A DNA stretch of 64,000 bases from Bacteroidota bacterium (GTDB lineage: Bacteria > Bacteroidota > Bacteroidia > Bacteroidales > JAGONC01): contig JAKLFC010000002.1 of assembly GCA_022711405.1 (NCBI GenBank), forward strand, positions 62,001 to 126,000, written 5' to 3'. The notes beneath the pieces were generated by a model, which had not been told where the DNA came from, did not search any database, and was given only the letters and a program-made list of their open reading frames with translations. The position numbers were made by a program, and so were the translations under genes. Below, one piece after another: positions 9,929 to 18,009 of the stretch; position 1 is the first letter of the stretch, and each line of letters opens with the position of its first letter.

Positions 9929-10292
9929 TGGTATGTCGCCACAGATGCTGAGTTCACACCGCTCGAAAACTTCCTGGGTGGTTACCAGATCGCTGGAAGG
10001 AAAATAAAGGAGACCGGCTATGAACCTTGGTATGAGTCCAATTTTTGGTGCCACGAATGAAACCGGTTTTACAGCATTGCCAAACGGATGGCGGTATGGT
10101 GCTTCGCGTATCTCTAACGAAATCAGGATCAGGGCTGTCAGGCGGACATCTCAGGAAGCTATTCCCAATAGTCCCTGGTACAGAACCATTTACTATCATG
10201 CTGCTGCCATCTACCCTCCCAATCCAGGTGATCCGAGCTTGGGGATATCGGTCAGGTGTATGAAGTATGCATTGAAATTGTTGAAACCATAA
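9929..10292 (+). pseudogene. Decayed FISUMP-domain gene (frameshifted remnant)
   Basis: From 9929 one frame reads WYVATDAEFTPLENFLGG...KETGYEPW, then hits a stop near 10049. A second frame, open across 10020-10292, continues with GATNETGFTALPNGWRYG and ends with PWYRTIYYH...LGISVRC. Together these are the start, middle and end of a Fibrobacter succinogenes major paralogous (FISUMP) domain, a surface lipoprotein domain common in Bacteroidota. One frameshift lies at about 10035-10050, the central part is degenerate, and no signal peptide or start remains. The flanks at 9806-9928 and 10293-10358 show no other gene. Confidence 0.75.
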
Positions 10293-10358
10293 TTGATAGG
10301 CCGAAATATGATATAGTACCCGGGGTGAAATTGATTTGAGTCTCAAAAATTAGATTTT

Positions 10359-10389
10359 TTTGATTTGTAAGTTCAATCTATTACTTTTA
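10359..10389 (+). promoter_or_regulatory. Bacteroidota-type promoter candidate for the histidine kinase operon
   Basis: TTTG at 10359-10362, 19 bp spacer, then TACTTTTA at 10382-10389: one mismatch to TTTG-N19-21-TAnnTTTG. The kinase start codon is about 60 bp downstream. Confidence 0.45.
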
Positions 10390-10449
10390 AGCGAGCATTT
10401 TCTTCTTACAGGTGATTAAAATTCACGAAAATTTCTAATCAATAAATTA

Positions 10450-12828
10450 TTGAATTACTTCATGCTTGACAATTACATGAAACCCAGACGAAACTTCATT
10501 ATAAAATCTACTGCCTCAAGTTCTCAGGTGAAGTTTTCAAACCGGCTTTCCATACTGTTTTATTGTGCCCTCCCTTTAGTTTTCACTTTTACTGTAATTC
10601 ATACCATATGGGGGCAAGAAGTAAATGCTGATTCTCTTATTTCAATGTTGGGAACTTCCAAAGCCGATACTGCCAGAGTACTGTTATTATATCAAATCTC
10701 CAGCTCTCTTTATGATAACAATCCGGAAAAGGCTATATACTATGCTAACCAGGGATTGGAACTTGGCAAAAAGATTAATTTTAAAAAAGGAATCAGTTTA
10801 TGTCTTCATGAACTGGGATTAGCATATTTGCAGATAGGTAAGCTGGATTCTTCAATGATCTATTATAATAAACGCAAAGAACTGGTTACTGAGCTCAATG
10901 ATTCAATAGGGCTTGCTGCAATATTTGACAATATCGGGATAATCTATGTACACTATGGAGATTTAGATAAAGCACTCATTTTACGGGGTAAAGCAAATGA
11001 AATTTATTTATCTCTGAAAATGTATAATAATGTAGCCTCAGGATATACCTGGATTGGAAATATTTATAAAGAGCAGGGTGAATACCCGCTGGCTTTGGAA
11101 AATTACCTGAAAGCAGTTAAAATATACGAAGAAGAGAATAATGAGAAAGAAATTGGCTATCCGTTATTAAATATCAGTAGCGTTTACAGGTATTTGAAGC
11201 AGTATGATGTTGCCGAAAAATATGCAATGGAGGCTAAAGAAAAATTTGAAAAGGCAGGAAATACCAACCTGGTTGGTGCATCCTTATACCGACTGGCTAA
11301 CATCTTTCTTGAGGAAGAAATTTTTCCGCAAGCCATCATTTACGCGAATCAAGCAAAAAAAATCTCTGAAGAAACGCATAACACCTATAGCTCAATTACA
11401 TCAAATTTGCAAATTGGAAATATTTATAGCTCCATGGGTAATCTGGATAGTGCGATTATTTATTTTAATTATGCCTTACCTTCTGCACTTCAAATGGGTG
11501 ATAAACCTCTGATTTCCAATGTATACCAGAATATCGGATTCGTTTATCAGAATATGGGCAATTATATACAAGCGTTAGAGTATATGTATTTATCCGACAA
11601 ACTCCTACAGGAAATAAACGATAGAAATGCACTGTTAGAGATATCGGAAAACTTCATGGGAATCTATAGTAATTTAAATCAACCGGATAGCATTTACCGA
11701 TATTTTCGAAGATATCAGGAATTATCAAATGCCCTTTTCAACGAACAAAGCAGTCAGGCTATTGCAGAAATGCAAGCTCGTTTTCAAACTGAAAAGAATG
11801 AAAAAGAGATCATTGCTCTGAGTCTCGAGAATGAAAAGAAAAAGAATCATATCGCACGGTTAAATAACCTGAATGAGATTGCATCTCTTAAGCTTGAGAA
11901 CTCAATCATTGAAAATGAAAAAAATGCACAGGCACTAACATTATCCAATACTGAAAGAGAGAAACAACAAGCTCAGATCGAGATCCATAAACTCACCGAG
12001 ATAAAGCAAGCCCAGGCCATACAGGACGAAAAGAATAATAAAAGATTCATCACATGGATCTTTATTTCCAGTTTACTTGCACTGATCATTATCTTTTTAT
12101 TCGGATTTCTTTACTTTAGAAACAAGAAACAAAAAGAACAGGCTATCCTGAATCAGAAAGCTGCAGAATTAAGCCGACAAGTGGCCGAAAATGATATGAA
12201 AGCTCTTCGTTCCCAGATGAATCCTCACTTTATCTTTAATTGCGTCCAGACAGTGGAAAGGCTGTTGAATGATTCCAAAATCAATGAATCAAAAGCCTGC
12301 CTGATGCAGTTCTCGAACCTGACTAGACGGGTTCTCGAAAACTCGAAAAAAAGGGAAATACCACTTGCAGAAGAATTACAGACCGTCCGTCTTTACATGG
12401 ATTTGGAAAATGCCAGGTTCAGTGTGCCATTTGCATATGATATTTCTATTGAAACTGGCATTGATCCCGAAACTACTCTACTGCCGCCACTTATCCTGCA
12501 ACCTTTTGTAGAAAACTCAATCAAGCATGGATTTCATGGCCTTGACAAACCAGGTGAAATTTCCATTGAAGTAAAAAAAGAAAACGAGTCGCTGGTCTGT
12601 ATCTTAAAAGATAATGGGATTGGCAGGAAAGAGAGTTTAAAAATAAAATCAATATCAGGATATAAAAAAGAATCAATAGGGATGAAGTTGACCGAGGAAC
12701 GCCTTCACCTGATCAGCGAGTTGAAAAAGACAACCTGCTTCTTTTCGATTGAAGACGTAGTGGATTCATTGGACAAGCCTCTCGGAACGAGGATCAAGAT
12801 GTATTTACCTTTTGAATTATCTATATGA
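10450..12828 (+). CDS. TPR-containing LytS-type sensor histidine kinase
   Basis: The 792-residue product has a hydrophobic N-terminal segment (about 32-56, probable signal or anchor), at least six TPR-like repeats (about 70-440, recurring patterns such as LGLAYLQIGKLDSSMIYYNKR), a long coiled coil (about 440-530), one membrane helix (about 533-556) and a cytoplasmic His_kinase domain. The phosphoacceptor His is in QMNPHFIFNCVQTVERLL, and the ATPase domain shows LQPFVENSIKHGF and DNGIG. This is the usual Bacteroidota layout in which periplasmic TPRs sense and the LytS-like core phosphorylates a LytTR regulator. The gene overlaps the next one by 4 bp (ATGA), so they are translationally coupled. 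The start could be Met5 or Met10 instead. The region is more AT-rich than its surroundings. Confidence 0.93.
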   Translation: MNYFMLDNYMKPRRNFIIKSTASSSQVKFSNRLSILFYCALPLVFTFTVIHTIWGQEVNADSLISMLGTSKADTARVLLLYQISSSLYDNNPEKAIYYANQGLELGKKINFKKGISLCLHELGLAYLQIGKLDSSMIYYNKRKELVTELNDSIGLAAIFDNIGIIYVHYGDLDKALILRGKANEIYLSLKMYNNVASGYTWIGNIYKEQGEYPLALENYLKAVKIYEEENNEKEIGYPLLNISSVYRYLKQYDVAEKYAMEAKEKFEKAGNTNLVGASLYRLANIFLEEEIFPQAIIYANQAKKISEETHNTYSSITSNLQIGNIYSSMGNLDSAIIYFNYALPSALQMGDKPLISNVYQNIGFVYQNMGNYIQALEYMYLSDKLLQEINDRNALLEISENFMGIYSNLNQPDSIYRYFRRYQELSNALFNEQSSQAIAEMQARFQTEKNEKEIIALSLENEKKKNHIARLNNLNEIASLKLENSIIENEKNAQALTLSNTEREKQQAQIEIHKLTEIKQAQAIQDEKNNKRFITWIFISSLLALIIIFLFGFLYFRNKKQKEQAILNQKAAELSRQVAENDMKALRSQMNPHFIFNCVQTVERLLNDSKINESKACLMQFSNLTRRVLENSKKREIPLAEELQTVRLYMDLENARFSVPFAYDISIETGIDPETTLLPPLILQPFVENSIKHGFHGLDKPGEISIEVKKENESLVCILKDNGIGRKESLKIKSISGYKKESIGMKLTEERLHLISELKKTTCFFSIEDVVDSLDKPLGTRIKMYLPFELSI

Positions 12829-13598
12829 TTAAAACGATCATTGTTGATGACGATCTGTATCATACTGAAGCACTTACTAATCTGCTGACGCAGTATTTTA
12901 AACAGGTTGAGATCATAGCAACATGCCAGGATGTTCCGAATGCGGTAAAAAAAATAGATGAACTGAGGCCTCATCTCGTTTTTCTTGACATTGAGATGGA
13001 ACCCTATACTGGATTTGACGTTCTGGAAATGGTCAATGAAAGGGATTTTGAGGTGATATTTACCACTGCTTACCAGCATTATGCCGTTCAGGCCATTAAA
13101 GCTTCAGCACTTGATTATATCGAAAAGCCCCTGAATAAAAACGATCTGGCTGAAGCGTTGATGAGGTATAAGACAAAAACAGGGAACATAAAAATGGCAA
13201 ACCTGCTGGCCAATTTCAAATTGGATAACGAAGGTCAAAAAATCGCTCTGTACGATAAGGGGGGATTAAGCTTTTTTGAAATCAGAAAGATCGTCCGCTG
13301 CCAGTCAGATAACACTTATACTGAGTTTTTCATTCATCATGACGACAAAAAGCAGGGTATCATCAGAATAGAAGTCTCTAAAGGAATGGCATACTTTGAA
13401 GATTTCCTTTTAGGAAAAGGATGCTTTTTCAGGATTCACAATCAGCATCTTGTGAATATATACCATATAAAAAGATATGCTAAAGAAGCGGGTGGATATC
13501 TTGTAATGGACGATCAATCCAATACATCGATACCCATCGCCAGGGCCAGAAAAGAGGATTTTTTAGATTTTCTTAGATTGAAAGGGATCGTAATATAA
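12825..13598 (+). CDS. LytTR response regulator paired with the upstream kinase
   Basis: The 257-residue product has a receiver domain with Asp8-Asp10, phosphoacceptor Asp55 (FLDIEME) and Lys101 (IEKPLN), and a C-terminal LytTR DNA-binding domain (about 145-250: FFEIRKIVRCQSDNTYTEFF, FFRIHNQHLVNI, IPIARARKEDF). The 4-bp overlap with the kinase identifies it as the cognate regulator. A receiver-less copy of its DNA-binding domain follows 129 bp downstream. Confidence 0.94.
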   Translation: MIKTIIVDDDLYHTEALTNLLTQYFKQVEIIATCQDVPNAVKKIDELRPHLVFLDIEMEPYTGFDVLEMVNERDFEVIFTTAYQHYAVQAIKASALDYIEKPLNKNDLAEALMRYKTKTGNIKMANLLANFKLDNEGQKIALYDKGGLSFFEIRKIVRCQSDNTYTEFFIHHDDKKQGIIRIEVSKGMAYFEDFLLGKGCFFRIHNQHLVNIYHIKRYAKEAGGYLVMDDQSNTSIPIARARKEDFLDFLRLKGIVI

Positions 13599-13626
13599 TG
13601 TAGGTATCTCCTCTATTTCTCGCCGA

Positions 13627-13655
13627 ATTCAAATCCAGATGAGCCATATTCAAAT
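13627..13655 (+). promoter_or_regulatory. Direct repeat pair, candidate LytTR operator
   Basis: ATTCAAAT occurs at 13627-13634 and 13648-13655, exactly 21 bp apart (two helical turns), 73-101 bp upstream of the stand-alone LytTR gene. LytTR domains such as AgrA bind paired direct repeats with this period. The repeat differs from the AgrA consensus, so assignment rests on spacing and position. Confidence 0.35.
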
Positions 13656-13727
13656 TCCAGCTCTGGCCCCGCAGAGATCGGCTCTATTTTTACTCCATCA
13701 AAAAAAATATCCGGCCGTCAGATACAA

Positions 13728-14210
13728 ATGAACCAGAGTGATCATACGGATTCGGGCATTTTCAGATCTATTGATCAATTCTTACTAAAAATGCATGGCA
13801 TTATGAAATCTACAGAGGGTACTGAATTTAATCATGCGGATCAGAAAATCGCACTCCCTGATAAACATGGAATGGGGTTTTTTGAACTGAACAAGATCGT
13901 ACGTTGCCAATCGGAGAATTCATATACCCATTTTTTCATTCAGGATTCTTTCGGAAAGGGAAATCCGATTCTAAGGATCATTGTTTCAAAGGGATTCGAG
14001 CATTATGAGAGCTTCCTTTTATCAAAGGGATTCTTTTATAGAGTTCACAATCAGCATATTATAAATATTAATCGTATTAAAAGATATACAAACAGCAATG
14101 GAGGATACCTGTTAATGGATGATGATAGTGGCTATAGGATTCCCATCGCCAGGGCCCGAAAGGAAGGATTCATGAATCATCTTATAACTTATGGGATTAT
14201 TCTCAAATAA
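13728..14210 (+). CDS. Stand-alone LytTR DNA-binding protein (no receiver domain)
   Basis: The 160-residue product has an N-terminal stretch of about 55 residues without a recognisable fold and a LytTR domain (about 55-158). That domain is closely similar to the C-terminus of the regulator just upstream: KIVRCQSENSYTHFFI, FFYRVHNQHIININRIKRY and RIPIARARKEGF each have a near-identical counterpart. The phosphorylation domain is absent, so it arose by partial duplication or loss of the receiver and cannot be controlled by phosphotransfer. It may compete for the same operators or act constitutively; both are inference. Confidence 0.85.
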   Translation: MNQSDHTDSGIFRSIDQFLLKMHGIMKSTEGTEFNHADQKIALPDKHGMGFFELNKIVRCQSENSYTHFFIQDSFGKGNPILRIIVSKGFEHYESFLLSKGFFYRVHNQHIININRIKRYTNSNGGYLLMDDDSGYRIPIARARKEGFMNHLITYGIILK

Positions 14211-14223
14211 GTCCCGGAATCAA

Positions 14224-14246
14224 ATTCAAATCCTCCAAATTCAAAT
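14224..14246 (+). repeat. Second ATTCAAAT pair downstream of the stand-alone LytTR gene
   Basis: ATTCAAAT recurs at 14224-14231 and 14239-14246 (15 bp apart), just after the LytTR stop codon and before the membrane protein at 14358. The octamer matches the upstream pair, but the spacing differs, so function is uncertain. Confidence 0.25.
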
Positions 14247-14357
14247 TGGGACAGAAATAGATGAATTTCTCAGATTAGTTTTACCTGTGTTACATGACAA
14301 ACCACAGAAATAGAAGCAAATATATCTGACGGATCAACTAATCTAAAACAAATACCC

Positions 14358-15971
14358 ATGGAAACCCAACATCAAAACACCAATCAGGAAAAACAGACCA
14401 TCAGCATTGAAGTCCCTACAGTGGAAAACATTGCAAGCAGGCGTTCGTATATTCCAGCCCTGTTTGCACTGGCGATCATATTCTTCTTCTTCACTTTTTG
14501 TGAGTTCCGATGTGGAGGAGAAAAAATCGGATCTGTAACCGGTTTTAACCTGGTGACTGGAACCGAACTTTTTGACAGCGAGTCAATGGATGAAGCCGAG
14601 AAAGTCCCGGCCAACATATGGGCAATCCTTGCACTGGCAGCAGGGATAGTGGGACTGGGCGTATATTTAATTAAAGATAAACGGGAAGCTCTGATTGGTA
14701 CAGGAGCAGGCGCCATTGGATTCGGATCATTGCTAATTCTTCAGTTTGCGATAAAACATGCCCTACAGAAAAACGCTGAAGTGGCAATTGATACTGTATT
14801 TAAATTCGGATACTGGGGTGCTCTGATAGCCATGCTCATCGCAGGAATTATCAGTTATCTGCGAATGAAACAAATGTCCAGGATAGGAACTGACTTACCA
14901 CAACATCAGCCTGCCCTGGCCGCAGATACGGATCGCAACAATCCAGTTCAGACCACTACTCCACCCTCTTTTCGCGCTGGGCCATCATCAGAAGGATTTG
15001 ATGTGTTGGGCTGGCTTAAAACAAACATGAGAATCGTCGCAGGCGTCCTCGCTGTTCTTTTAATTCTGGTTCTTGTCTATTTTTTCTTTTTAAAACACAA
15101 TCCGTTAAAAGATGCCAAAAGAATATCAGCAGCCTACTGCGACTGCACCGAACAGTACTATGAAGGTTTGATTGGGATTAAAGACAATTATATCAATAAC
15201 TTTTCCTCTTTTAACTTTCAAAAACGTTTCGAGGCGAGGGATAAATTAGTGGAGTTGCAAAAACCAGTTGAAGCAGCTTATGCAGAATGTAATAACAGGG
15301 TAAATGCAAAGTACTCAAAGCTGAGAGAAAGATTCATTTCAGATGAAGCAAATCTCGAAAAGTTTGACCTTATGTATAATGAATTACAGGAAAATTGTAA
15401 TCCGCCCAATCAGGCGAAAATGTTTGAAACCAGTAATGAAATTGAAGGTATCATTTCCTCCGTTAAGGACCCGGGACCGGACATTGAGGAAATAAAAGCT
15501 GATCTGATCGGCGAAACCGTTCCGGGTTGGCAATTCGATGCGTTATCAGAAATTCAAAAAGCTACCATTGTAAAGGCTACCTATGGATCTGACATGCTTG
15601 AGTACATTATTGACTTAAAATTATCCGGTATCAATAATCCAGAAACCGATATTCATGATGCACAGATCCTGGTGACCTATTATTTGGACGATGAGGGATG
15701 GTATTTCGATGATCTCCGGGAGATCTACATCACGTACACCAACAGGGCAGAGGTCGGGCAGTGGAAGCGCGTTGTTCCTCTCAGAGGGTGCAGCTACGAG
15801 ATTTTCGATAATGGGAAGAGATATTGGATTCAGGATGGAAGCAATGGACCCAAATACCAAGGAGGTCCGGACAGGGATCCATTCACTTTGCACAGTACTG
15901 AAATTTTCCTGATGAGCCGTGAAGAGGAAGCCATCGATCTGATCTTTAAGTATACACCCATGGATAATTGA
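14358..15971 (+). CDS. Multi-pass membrane protein with C-terminal soluble domain, function unknown
   Basis: The 537-residue product is not recognised. It shows four membrane helices in the first 175 residues (about 30-50, 76-95, 113-133, 149-169), a Pro-rich linker, a fifth helix (about 227-248) and then a roughly 290-residue soluble part. That part begins with a Cys-containing, charged helical segment (ISAAYCDCTEQYYEGL) and ends in a mixed region rich in Asp and Tyr. It follows the LytTR genes on the same strand but with a 147-bp gap, so co-transcription is uncertain. Function cannot be assigned from sequence. Confidence 0.75.
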   Translation: METQHQNTNQEKQTISIEVPTVENIASRRSYIPALFALAIIFFFFTFCEFRCGGEKIGSVTGFNLVTGTELFDSESMDEAEKVPANIWAILALAAGIVGLGVYLIKDKREALIGTGAGAIGFGSLLILQFAIKHALQKNAEVAIDTVFKFGYWGALIAMLIAGIISYLRMKQMSRIGTDLPQHQPALAADTDRNNPVQTTTPPSFRAGPSSEGFDVLGWLKTNMRIVAGVLAVLLILVLVYFFFLKHNPLKDAKRISAAYCDCTEQYYEGLIGIKDNYINNFSSFNFQKRFEARDKLVELQKPVEAAYAECNNRVNAKYSKLRERFISDEANLEKFDLMYNELQENCNPPNQAKMFETSNEIEGIISSVKDPGPDIEEIKADLIGETVPGWQFDALSEIQKATIVKATYGSDMLEYIIDLKLSGINNPETDIHDAQILVTYYLDDEGWYFDDLREIYITYTNRAEVGQWKRVVPLRGCSYEIFDNGKRYWIQDGSNGPKYQGGPDRDPFTLHSTEIFLMSREEEAIDLIFKYTPMDN

Positions 15972-15977
15972 CCATTC

Positions 15978-16012
15978 ACTACTCACTTGTCAACCTGAGA
16001 TAAGTGAGTAGT
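15978..16012 (+). terminator. Inverted repeat after the membrane protein gene, possible terminator
   Basis: An 11-bp perfect stem (ACTACTCACTT at 15978-15988 with AAGTGAGTAGT at 16002-16012) and a 13-nt loop begin 7 bp past the stop codon. There is no T run after it, so it may be a weak or bidirectional terminator, or an mRNA-stabilising hairpin. The rest of 16013-16200 shows no gene. Confidence 0.4.
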
Positions 16013-16200
16013 ACAATCGATCAGGGGCGCATCAACTTTCCAGAGATGATGTGCCCTTTCATATTACTGCACCATTCATTAAACGATAGTATCTTTTCGA
16101 TCGCTTCAGAATCATCTGAGAGTATCTGATCTCGCCCCTCCTTTCCTCATTCTACCTCTCCTTCTACCTGAGTAATGGTTAATGGTTATTCTTTTCGGAT

Positions 16201-16208
16201 TATCTTTG
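16201..16208 (+). promoter_or_regulatory. -7 promoter box upstream of the SGNH protein
   Basis: TATCTTTG matches the Bacteroidota -7 consensus TAnnTTTG exactly. No clear TTTG is found at -33. Its position favours the ATG at 16227 over an upstream in-frame ATG at 16182 as the real start. Confidence 0.5.
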
Positions 16209-16226
16209 CACAGTAAGCCGTACCCG

Positions 16227-17996
16227 ATGCGCACCGCAAAAAAAATAGCCCTCTTTTTCATCATTGCCCTTCTTTTTATACCGCTTCTCCAGAACCGGCT
16301 GCATATGTTCAGGATACCACCACTGAATGGGGACTTTGTCCTTCCTGAAAAACCGGCTCTGGAAAAGGCCGGCTGGCTTTCGGGTGATTTCCAGGCAAAA
16401 TACGATCCTTACCTGGAGCAACGCCTGGGCCTTCACAACCTGCTTGTCAGGATCAATAACCAGATCGACTACTCCCTGTTTAAAAAAGTCCACGCAGAAG
16501 GGGTGGTCATCGGGAAAAACAATGTCCTTCATGAAAGGGATTATATCAGGGCATGGACCGGCGAGGATTTCATCGGTGAAAAGACCTGGGACAAGAAACT
16601 GGGAAGGCTGAAATTCGTCCAGGACCACCTGAAAAGAACATACGGCATCGACCTCGTCCTGATCCTGGAACCCAGCAAAGCACGCTTCAGCCCCGAAACC
16701 CTCCCCGAAGGATCCGCAGAACGGAAAAAGGAACCTTGCAACTACACGTACATCGTTGAGAAACTGAAGGAGATGAACATCCGCTTTCTTGACCTGAATG
16801 CATACTACCTGGCCTTGAAAGATACCTCCCGTTATGACCTTTACCCGAAATACGGAGTTCACTGGAGCGTCTACGGAATGACACTGATGGCGGATACCCT
16901 TATCAGGTATATTGAACACCTCCGTCAAGTTGATATTCCCGACTTTCATATCAGTGATATCATTGTTTCAGATTCGCTGCGCGACACAGACTATGATGCG
17001 GCCAAACCGCTGAACCTGCTCTTTGAACTGCCGCACGGGCCCATGGCCTACCCGGTGATCGGGTTCGGTGATCAGGAAGGTAAAACCAGGCCGGATGTCC
17101 TCGTCGAGGGAGACAGTTATTACTGGAATATCTTTAACGCACGGATCCCTGACCATTGCTTCAACAACCACTCCTTCTGGTACTTCAATGCACTGGTCTA
17201 TCCGGATTCGTACTATGATTCCACCTTCGTGGCCGATCTGGACATCAAAAAAGAGGTTGAAAAAAGGGATGTCATCCTGGTCATGACCACCGAACGGTTC
17301 CTGTTCAAATACGACTGGGGCTTCACCGATGCGTTATTTGAAGCGTACACTCCTGATCTTGAGCCTGATTTGCAATACAGATACGAGAATAACATCCGGC
17401 TGAACATGGACTTTTTTGATGACCTGGTAGCCCGGACATCCAATCAACATGAAAACCTGGAAGAGGTGATCCATCAGGAGGCTGATTTCCTGTTCAAAAA
17501 GAATGATCTGGAAGGTTACCTGAAGAGAAAGGGACCGGATTATTACAAATCGGTCATTGTCAACGACACCGCGTGGATGCGCGCCCTGGTAACGCAGGCC
17601 GCCGATTCCAGCCTCCCCCTGGAGGAAGTAGTGACCAGGAATGCCGAATTCATGTTCTGGAAACAGTATCCCGGCCTTCATTCCCAGTGGAAGTCATTAC
17701 AAGACATCAAACAGGCGATTGAAAGCGATACTTCCCTGTTAGCCTCGGTGACGGGCCACTATTCAGCTTACTGTCTGCCCATGGAAGAAGCCATCTTCCA
17801 GGAGGCCTGTCGCCGGTACAGCATATCAAAGGATGAAATGGTAAGGGCACGCGAAATCGACCGGATCATCCGGACGATCAGAAACGATCCCAAATGGATG
17901 AAGGCCATTGCCGATAAGGCAGGGAAGCTGAACCGCACGGCTGAGGAGCAGCTTCGCCTGGATGCCATGTGGATGCTGGAGAAACAAAAAAAATAA
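16227..17996 (+). CDS. AlgX/AlgJ-like SGNH-hydrolase-fold membrane-anchored protein
   Basis: With the start at 16227 the product is 589 residues and begins with a clean signal anchor (MRTAKKIALFFIIALLFIPL). About 30-350 resembles the AlgX/AlgJ SGNH-hydrolase-like domain of exopolysaccharide O-acetyltransferases: GKNNVLHERDYI, KYGVHWSVYGM (His/Trp motif) and a GDSYYWN segment. The roughly 230-residue C-terminal part is helical, with repeated LEEVI...AEFMFWK-type units. AlgX/AlgJ proteins acetylate polymers in the periplasm, normally with an MBOAT acyl-transferase partner. None is in the window, so activity is inferred only. The in-frame ATG at 16182 lies upstream of the promoter box and was not used. 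The subtilase follows 13 bp downstream. Confidence 0.7.
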   Translation: MRTAKKIALFFIIALLFIPLLQNRLHMFRIPPLNGDFVLPEKPALEKAGWLSGDFQAKYDPYLEQRLGLHNLLVRINNQIDYSLFKKVHAEGVVIGKNNVLHERDYIRAWTGEDFIGEKTWDKKLGRLKFVQDHLKRTYGIDLVLILEPSKARFSPETLPEGSAERKKEPCNYTYIVEKLKEMNIRFLDLNAYYLALKDTSRYDLYPKYGVHWSVYGMTLMADTLIRYIEHLRQVDIPDFHISDIIVSDSLRDTDYDAAKPLNLLFELPHGPMAYPVIGFGDQEGKTRPDVLVEGDSYYWNIFNARIPDHCFNNHSFWYFNALVYPDSYYDSTFVADLDIKKEVEKRDVILVMTTERFLFKYDWGFTDALFEAYTPDLEPDLQYRYENNIRLNMDFFDDLVARTSNQHENLEEVIHQEADFLFKKNDLEGYLKRKGPDYYKSVIVNDTAWMRALVTQAADSSLPLEEVVTRNAEFMFWKQYPGLHSQWKSLQDIKQAIESDTSLLASVTGHYSAYCLPMEEAIFQEACRRYSISKDEMVRAREIDRIIRTIRNDPKWMKAIADKAGKLNRTAEEQLRLDAMWMLEKQKK

Positions 17997-18009
17997 ATAC
18001 TTTTGGGCC

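Noticed and set aside
10020..10292. 90-codon open frame as an independent small gene
   Set aside because: Its sequence is the middle and end of a FISUMP domain whose start lies upstream in another frame, so it is part of a pseudogene.
16182..16226. Upstream in-frame ATG as start of the SGNH protein
   Set aside because: It lies upstream of an exact TATCTTTG promoter box and delays the signal anchor by 15 residues; ATG 16227 fits better.
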